Source: Meghimatium bilineatum (taxonomy: Eukaryota; Mollusca; Gastropoda; Stylommatophora; Philomycidae). From it: a stretch of 64,000 nt of DNA. The translations under genes were made by a program, and so were the position numbers. Each line of letters starts with the position of its first letter. The first letter of the stretch is position 1. The notes under the pieces were generated by a model, which saw nothing but the letters and a program-made list of their open reading frames with translations, searched no databases and was not told the origin of the DNA. The stretch spans positions 1,741,834-1,805,833 of the forward strand of contig CM067298.1 of the NCBI GenBank assembly GCA_034231615.1. Direction: 5' to 3'. This document shows positions 39,101 through 48,100 of the stretch, piece by piece.

Positions 39101-42100
39101 GATAAAACAATAGATATGAATATTGTACAGGTCTGTGCACCAACTGCAGACAGTACAAAAGATTCTTCTTCTTCTTCTTTCGTTCACTTGAAACATGTCT
39201 ATATCTGTAATTCTGTCTCCTGAATAAAACTCACTGTCTTTTGTAGTTCATACAGTGTCCCATAGAGCTTTGATTCCAGTGTTGTTTCCTCCGTCCAATA
39301 TGTCTGCCTCAGCGTTTCATGCTCAGAACACTCTTGAAGTATATGTTTGGCACTCTATAAAACGGCAACACAACGCATTTCCATTCTCTGGACTACATTC
39401 AACTGGAAATCTTGTAGGACCATTGTCTTGTTACAAGAGAAATCCAGCGGGAGTTTGAGAATGAACGCTGAAGAAGAGAAGTATAAATGTGACTGCGGAG
39501 TCGGTTGTGTCCTGTTCTGAGATGTAGAATTATAACTTGTTCTGATCTGTTCATAATGTGATAGTCATCTTGTGTTGGTGTTTGTGGCTTTCTTATTGAC
39601 TTGATCATCTGTTTTTTCTGATGGTAGGTGATTGGTATATCTGGTTGGTCTTCGGCAGCACCTTCCTTAGCCAGTTGGTCTGCTTTTTCATTTCCTGGTA
39701 TTCCACAGTGAGAGGGTATCCACTGCATGGTTACCCTATACTGGTACGACAATTCGCTAAGTAGTTTTTTCAAGTCTGTTAGTTTTCCAGACAGGAGAGC
39801 TTGAAGCACTGACCTTGCATCTGTCAGGAATACCACAGGCTGTAGACCAGAGTTGGAGTTCAGCAGTTTTTTAGCTGCCACACTAATTGTCTGGATTTCT
39901 GCATCATAATTATAGTACACAAGATGTTGTCATGTGACATATGCTCTCCACAACTGCAGACAGTACACAAGATGTTGTCATGTGACATATGCTCTCCACA
40001 ACTGCAGACAGTACACAATGTGTTGTCATGTGACATATTCTCTCCAAAACTGCAGACAGTACACAAGATGTTGTCATGTGACATATGCTCTCCACAACTG
40101 CAGACAGTACACAAGATGTTATCATGTGACATATTCTCTCCACAACTGCAGACAGTACACAAGATGTTGTCATGTGACATATTCTCTCCACAACTGCAGA
40201 CAGTACACAAGATGTTGTCATGTGACATATTATCTCCACAACTGCAGACAGTACACAAGATGTTGTCATGTGACATATTATCTCCACAACTGCAGACAGT
40301 ACACAAGATGTTGTCATGTGACATATTATCTCCACAACTGCAGACAGTACACAAGATGTTGTCATGTGACATATTATCTCCACAACTGCAGACAGTACAC
40401 AAGATGTTGTCATGTGACATATTATCTCCACAACTGCAGACAGTACACAAGATGTTGTCATGTGACATATTATCTCCACAACTGCAGACAGTACACAAGA
40501 TGTTGTCATGTGACATATTATCTCCACAACTGCAGACAGTACACAAGATGTTGTCATGTGACATATTATCTCCACAACTGCAGACAGTACACAAGATGTT
40601 GTCATGTGACATATTATCTCCACAACTGCAGACAGTACACAAGATGTTGTCATGTGACATATTATCTCCACAACTGCAGACAGTACACAAGATGTTGTCA
40701 TGTGACATATTATCTCCACAACTGCAGACAGTACACAAGATGTTGTCATGTGACATATTATCTCCACAACTGCAGACAGTACACAAGATGTTGTCATGTG
40801 ACATATTATCTCCACAACTGCAGACAGTACACAAGATGTTGTCATGTGACATATTATCTCCACAACTGCAGACAGTACACAAGATGTTGTCATGTGACAC
40901 AACAGTGTCTTCCCAATGAACTCCCTTCTTCTTCATTGTTCTTCAGTCAGATATCAGGTTACAGCGCCAATAGCTTCAGTCAGATATCAGGTTACAGCAC
41001 CAATAGCTTCAGTCAGATATCAGGTTACAGCACCAATAGCTTCAGTCAGATATCAGGTTACAGCACCAATAGCTTCAGTCAGATATCAGGTTACAGCACC
41101 AATAGCTTCAGTCAGATATCAGGTTACAGCACCAATAGCTTCATTCAGATATCAGGTTACAGCACCAATAGCTTCAGTCAGATATCAGGTTACAGCACCA
41201 ATAGCTTCAGTCAGATATCAGGTTACAGCACCAATAGCTTCAGTCAGATATCAGGTTACAGCACCAATAGCTTCAGTCAGATATCAGGTTACAGCACCAA
41301 TAGCTTCAGTCAGATATCAGGTTACAGCGCCAATAGCTTCAGTCAGATATCAGGTTACAGCGCCAATAGCTTCAGTCAGATATCAGGTTACAGCACCAAT
41401 AGCTTCAGTCAGATATCAGGTTACAGCACCAATAGCTTCAGTCAGATATCAGGTTACAGCGCCAATAGCTTCAGTCAGATATCAGGTTACAGCACCAATA
41501 GCTTCAGTCAGATATCAGGTTACAGCGCCAATAGCTTCAGTCAGATATCAGGTTACAGCACCAATAGCTTCAGTCAGATATCAGGTTACAGCACCAATAG
41601 CTTCATTCAGATATCAGGTTACAGCACCAATAGCTTCAGTCAGATATCAGGTTACAGCACCAATAGCTTCAGTCAGATATCAGGTTACAGCACCAATAGC
41701 TTCAGTCAGATATCAGGTTACAGCACCAATAGCTTCAGTCAGATATCAGGTTACAGCGCCAATAGCTTCAGTCAGATATCAGGTTACAGCACCAATAGCT
41801 TCAGTCAGATATCAGGTTACAGCACCAATAGCTTCAGTCAGATATCAGGTTACAGCGCCAATAGCTTCAGTCAGATATCAGGTTACAGCGCCAATAGCTT
41901 CAGTCAGATATCAGGTTACAGCACCAATAGCTTCAGTCAGATATCAGGTTACAGCACCAATAGCTTCAGTCAGATATCAGGTTACAGCGCCAATAGCTTC
42001 AGTCAGATATCAGGTTACAGCACCAATAGCTTCAGTCAGATATCAGGTTACAGTGCCAATAGCTTCAGTCAGATATCAGGTTACAGCACCAATAGCTTCA

Positions 42101-45100
42101 GTCAGATATCAGGTTACAGCACCAATAGCTTCATTCAGATATCAGGTTACAGCACCAATAGCTTCAGTCAGATATCAGGTTACAGCACCAATAGCTTCAG
42201 TCAGATATCAGGTTACAGCACCAATAGCTTCAATGAATTGTGTGAGTCGCTTCAGATCATCCATGGAACCCCTCAAGTCTGGAAGTAGTGCCGTCTCAGT
42301 AGGCCATATTTTCTCCATCTGTTCTTGGTAGAGTTGACAGGCATGAAGAATGTGTTCTGCAGTCTCTGGGCTCAGTCCACAGTTGCACAGGTCTGTCTCA
42401 CCAATTTTTAGCTTTCTAAACTGAAACATGTGGCTTCTCAGTCTGTTGTGGCTAGTTTGTAGTCTGAAAGCGATGGTTTATTCCTTGTGTGACATTTGAT
42501 GGTAGCTGTCATTTGGTTCTGCAGTTGGGTACATTTTTTGCTTCCACTTTTTCTTATATTTTGCTTTTATCATAGTTTTACATTCATAGCATATATTATC
42601 ACTTTCTGTTTGTTCTAGTGATCCCCCCTTCCTTGCCAGGAGATCAGCAATGAACTCCCTGAACCCTTTTTTGTCTTGGACCATGCGGCTTCCATTTTCC
42701 AATGATGTATTCATGTTATATTTCTTCTTCTTCTGCATTCAGCATGTGGTCATGCTATACCGTCAGGCCTGTCGTCAAGACGAAGTCCACTGTCTTCTCC
42801 AGGTCAGAGCGGCTGCCCCATAGCTTTTGCCTCAAGTCTGTATCCTCTGGCCAGGTCTACTGTCTCTGCTCTTTGTATGTTGGGCAGTCCTGAAGTATGT
42901 GTTCTGGAGTATGGGTTCCGGATCCACATGGACATTCATCTGTGTATGAGATCCTTAATCGATAAAGGTGACCCAACAGTCTGCAGTGGCCTGTTCTAAG
43001 GCGAAATATTGTGGTCTGTTGATATCTTTGGAGGAGATGTATTGCATCATGTTCGTATTCCCCTTCCATTTATTTCTTCCACTTTTCTGAGTATGTGTTG
43101 CGGATTATTGTTTTTACTTCTCCGTAAGACAGTTGGTGTCTGTGTTGCTCCATTTAACTTCCTGCCTTTGACAGAGCATCCGCTTTCTCATTTCCCATGA
43201 TTCCACAGTGTGATGGTATCCACTGAAGGGCAATAGCTGTTGATTTTTGGATCTGTCTTAGCTCATGTCTGATGTTGTACAGAAGGCTTTCGTTTCTGTT
43301 GCTCTGGATTGATTCCAGTAGGGATCTGCAATCTGTGAATATGGCTATCTTCTTTGGTCTTGGCAGTCCTGATTCAGTGAAGGTTTTCAGTGCTTGATGG
43401 AGTGCAACTGCTTCTGCTCTAAAATTAGAGGAGTATTTCCCGGTTGGAAAAGCTTTTGATATTGTCTTCCCATCTTTGAGTCTTATAAAAATTCCACCTC
43501 CTCCATTCCTTACTGCTCCTTCTGCCAATCCATCTGTGTAGACATTGGTCCAATCCTTGGGATTGTATTTTATTTCTATCATCTCCAGTGTCAATGCTTT
43601 TAGTTGAGGTGGAGTTTGGTATTCCTTATTAATTATTCCAGGAACCTGTGTTATTATGGACACATTCTGGAGACTATTGCCTGGCTCTTCAAAGTCTGTT
43701 AGTGTTTCAATTTCATTTGGGAGGTTTGTGAGGATTTCTTTATGTTGTTCATGGATATCTTTAGAGATGTGACAGAAGCTGGTTCTCTTAACCTGCTTGT
43801 GGTTGATCTAGAAATTTGCGCATTCATCGTATGGTTTGGCAAGCGCTTAATTTTTTCCCTTTGAACAAGCACTCTTTCTTCTCTTCTGTCATCCAGTGGG
43901 CGGATGTTTACATGTTTTTCCATTGCATGGATTGGAGTGGTTTTCATCCCTCCAGAGATAAGTCGAAGTCCTGCATTTTGTACTTTAGATAGGCGATCAG
44001 TATTTGTTTTTGATGCTGTTGCCCAGGCTGTCATTCCATATTCTACTACAGGTCTGACTGTACCCATGTAGACTTTTCGGAGAATATTTCCAATTGCTCC
44101 CCAGCTTTTTCCTGCAAGTTTCTTCATCAAGGATGCCTCTTGGTTGCTTTTTGCTCGGTGGTTATTAGGTGTGGTTTCCAGGTGAGTCGCTTGTCTAGTG
44201 TGACCCCTAGATGTGTAGGGTTCTCCACATGTGCTAGCTCACTTCCATTTATTTTAAGATTTGCTTTTTCTTGGTGGTTTGAAAGTGAGAAGATAGTTGT
44301 CACCATTTTGGAGAGGTTGATCTGGACTCCTCAGTCAGATGCCCATTCACTTAAGGTGTCGAGTGCTGTCTGCATTCTGTTTTTTGCAGTGGATAGGTTT
44401 CCTGCCGCACTCCAGGCAGCAAAGTCATCTGCATGAAGAGCCTTTGAAATATGATGTGACAGTTTCTCTCCCATATCATTGATGAATACTAGGAAGAGGG
44501 TAGGAGAGATCACTCCTCCTTGAGGTACTCCTTGTTGGAGAGTAACACGTTTGCTTAGTTTACCATCTACTTTTACTCTTGCAGTGCGGTAGCAGAAGAA
44601 ATCTTTTATCCAGCTAAACATTCTGCCTTCAATTTTGTTTTGGAGAAGTTTGAAGAGGACTCCCTCTTTCCACACCTTATCGAAGGCCTTCCTTAAGTCC
44701 ATAAAAGTAGCCAGCACTTTTTCCTTCTTTTGGAAAGCATTTTCGATTTCCTGTGCTAGGTATGTAAGCTGGTCTTCAGTGCTTCGATTTTTCCTATAGG
44801 CCGACTGTGTCTTGGTGAGCGTTTGGTTTTCTTCTAGGTATTTTATCAGTCTTAGAGTTGACCATTCTCTCCATTGTTTTCCCTATGCAACTCAAGAGGC
44901 TGACTGGTCGGTAGCTTGACTTGCTTTTTTTCCTTTTTGTTTTTTCCCATTTGGGATGATGACAGCTTCACGCCACAAGTCTGGAATTTTTACCAGTTTT
45001 CCATGATTGGTTGAAGATGGTAAGGAGCTTGTTTCTGCTGATTGGCCCTAGGTTCCTGATCATATCATTGGTTATGCCGTCTTTTCCTGGGGCCTTTTTG

Positions 45101-48100
45101 GTTTTTAGTTTTCCTATGGCACCATTTAGTTCTGCGATGGTGAAGGGTGTCTTCATGCAGGGCTCTGGATTTTGATTCTTCAGTTTTCTTTTAATTTCTT
45201 TTTTTGACTTCTTTGATACGTGTATGAGAGAGTGTTGTTGTGCTTTCTTCCTTGTAGAAGTCAGCTAAAATGTTTGCTGCCATTTTCCCTGTGTGGAATT
45301 TTCCCTCTTCTTCGATGACAGTCTTGTAGTGGGAATTCTTTGTTTCTTCATTTAGAGTTCTTGTAAGGTTCCATAGTTTTGTGTCTTTTGTCATGTTTAG
45401 ACTGCTGGTTTTTTCGTACCAGCTCTTTTGTATCTCTGTTCTTTTCTTCTCATTGAACGTGTGTTTGATTTCATTGTGTTTCTTTGTGTTTTCTGCTGTA
45501 GGGTTTTGCTCCATTGTATATCTTGCATCATTCAGCTCGTTATGCAATTTTTCTAGAGTCTCACTCCAATAAGACTTGTATTCTCTTCGTCTGCCCCTTG
45601 GGATTGCCTTCTGTGCGGATTGTAGTATCACTGTGTTTATTTGTGAGATGTTATGGTTTATGTTGTTAGTGAGGGTGATATTCTGACAAAGTTGGTCTGT
45701 TTGTTTACTGAAGAGGGTCCAATTTGCTTTTTTGAAGTTCCAGCTTGGGGACATGCTATGATGTCCTGTACTTCCTGACTTGGCGATTTGCAGGATGACT
45801 GGTACATGGTCACTTCCTCCTAGTTGACTTTCTACTGTTCTTGTAATGTGTCTATCTATGTCATCTGTTGCCATGGCAAGGTCTGGTGAGCTAGTTATGT
45901 TATATTTAATGTTGTCAGTCCATCATCTTCTTGGTCTGCCCGTTCTCCTCCTGCCAGGTGCTCTGCCCTCCATTATTGATCTTTCTAAACAATCGTGTCT
46001 CTTTATATGACCAAGCAGGTGTAGTTTTCGTTTTGTTATTGTGTTTAGTAACCAACTCTCTGGCATCTTCATTGTGTTTATAATATCTGAGTGTTTATAA
46101 TACCTTTGATCCTTCCATGCGATTCTAAGTACCAGTATCTTTCTGTAGCATTTCACCTCAAAGACTTTTATCATCTTTGCCGTTATTTTACATAGGGTCC
46201 ATGATTCACAGCCATATGTTGCAACCAGAAAAATAAATGTTCTTAAAAATCAAATAAGAAGAAAAGTATTGAAAAACAATATATGTGCTCATAGTGTGAT
46301 CGAAAATTCCAGGCACACATAAGACTTATAGTCACAGCCAGACATCATTTTTATCATCCCAGTTGAGCTGTATGGTCATCTTCGATTACAATATGTCAAC
46401 AACATAAAAACATTCCATACTAAGTATTGTCCTCGCTTCTCCCCCTCCTCCCCACCCCTCCCCCCCCCACATGCAAGATAATCTACTTATTTCATACCAT
46501 GTATTGTTCTCTCCTCCCCCTCCCACACACACACATAATCTACTTATTTCATACCATGTATTGTTCTCTCCTCCCCCCTCCCACACACACACATAATCTA
46601 CTTATTTCATACCGGTATTATTTCTTTCCCTCCTTCCCCCCCCCCCCAAACTTTCATAAGCTACTGGGAAAAGAAATCCAATATATCATTAAGGTTCAAT
46701 ACACTTTTGTTTAGGGTATTTGTTTAGGGTATTATTTAGGGTATTTGTTTCGGGTATTTGTTTAGGGTATTTGTTTACCTACAAAGAAAATAAAAGATGA
46801 AGTGTTGCTAATGTTTTGAACAGGATAACAAACAAATGAGGAGATTTTCTTCTGCCACGCTTCCTGCAGTATTCAGTTCAGGTGTGACAGACAGTCTCAG
46901 CGCTACCGAAAGTCCAATATTGGAGCATCAGCAGCACTACATCAAGCATGCTCGCAGGGCCAGTGAGTCTGTGTTGATTGCCAGCAAGCAAGTTGAACAG
47001 AAGAAAAGTCAGTTTACAAATCATATTAGTTAGAGTTATGTCATTTCACATCTGTTTTATCCATTTCTGATGTTGTTTCTCATGTTTTATACATTTCTGA
47101 TGTCATTTCTAATCTTTTTTCCATTTTGATTTCATTTCTCATCTGTTTTTCCATTTATGATGTCATCATTAGTTTTATCAATTTCTGATGTCATTTCTCA
47201 TTTTACTTTTTTTTAAAAACTTTTAAATACACATTATAGCAAGGAACAGTTCACCACAGATTTAAATACATGCAGCCAAACACAAAGCTACATACTCCCT
47301 GTTTTGTACATACTTTTGTTTTGTATCCTTTTGTTGGGAGGGACATATCAGGAAAACATGAATACAATGATATCAATCCTCCACACATTTTCATAAATTT
47401 AAGTTCTTTATTTACAATGTGAAAATGATTTTATTTGTTCACATTTTGTTATATGTTTTTTGTTGCCCCATTAGCTGTTGATCTAATCATATAATGTTTG
47501 TTGCCCCATTAACTGTTGATCTAACTTCCAATTCTGTATAGCCTAGATTGAAACAATTGTATTCTCAATGATTTTACATGATCAATTTCAGGCTCAGAAA
47601 AGGCAGATCTTCAAGCAGAAATTCTTCGATTGCATAAAGAAAATGAAGGTGATTGTTGTCATTTATGATGTCTTTGATAAGTGATTATTTCTATTGTTGT
47701 TTGTCGTGTATTGTTGTTTGTATTGTTGTTTGTTTATTGGTGTAGTGATTATTTCTATTAACATTTAGCAGATTCATTGGGCAGGCAATGCTGTGGTTGA
47801 TGGCAGGCAATGCTGCGGTTGATGGCACATTAGTGGAAACAGAAAGGGTCAACTTTGTTAGGGCAGTCATTAATTTACTGCAAAGTGAAGTCAATGCTGG
47901 AAGTGATAATGTGCACATACAAAGAATGACAGAAATGGGGATGGCATGTGGTGAGGGGAGAAAATGTATCTTCTCTGGAAAGAACCAAAGATGGCATAAT
48001 GAACATCTGCATACACATTTTGAGTCTGCATACACATTGCTGATAGATAGTGGAGCGGAATTATGGGAATGTGCCATGATGCTGGTCTAGTCAAGAATTC

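Larger units (their letters stand above)
40906..46245 (-). mobile_element. RTE-like LINE 3' part, carrying two nested I-like LINEs
   Basis: Pieces: 46245-45908 (TFIFLVATYGCESWTL, CYRKILVLRIAWKDQ, KLHLLGHIKRHDCLE, GRRRTGRPRR), 42712-42661 (NMNTSLENGSRMVQDKKGF, REF) and 40913-40880 (GKTLLCHMT-type end). They follow the order of the copy at 54077. The breaks are exactly at two I-like LINE insertions, each with its own target duplication. Confidence 0.85.

Noticed and set aside
39860-42288. 784-codon plus-strand frame and 330-358-codon frames on both strands
   Set aside because: They join two unrelated arrays (48 and 33 bp) and LINE remnants; no start context or domain supports a gene.
46708-46780. 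TTTAGGG-like repeats as an interstitial telomere
   Set aside because: The unit is about 15 bp (TTTGTTTAGGGTA), not a 6-7-bp telomere repeat, and animals use TTAGGG.
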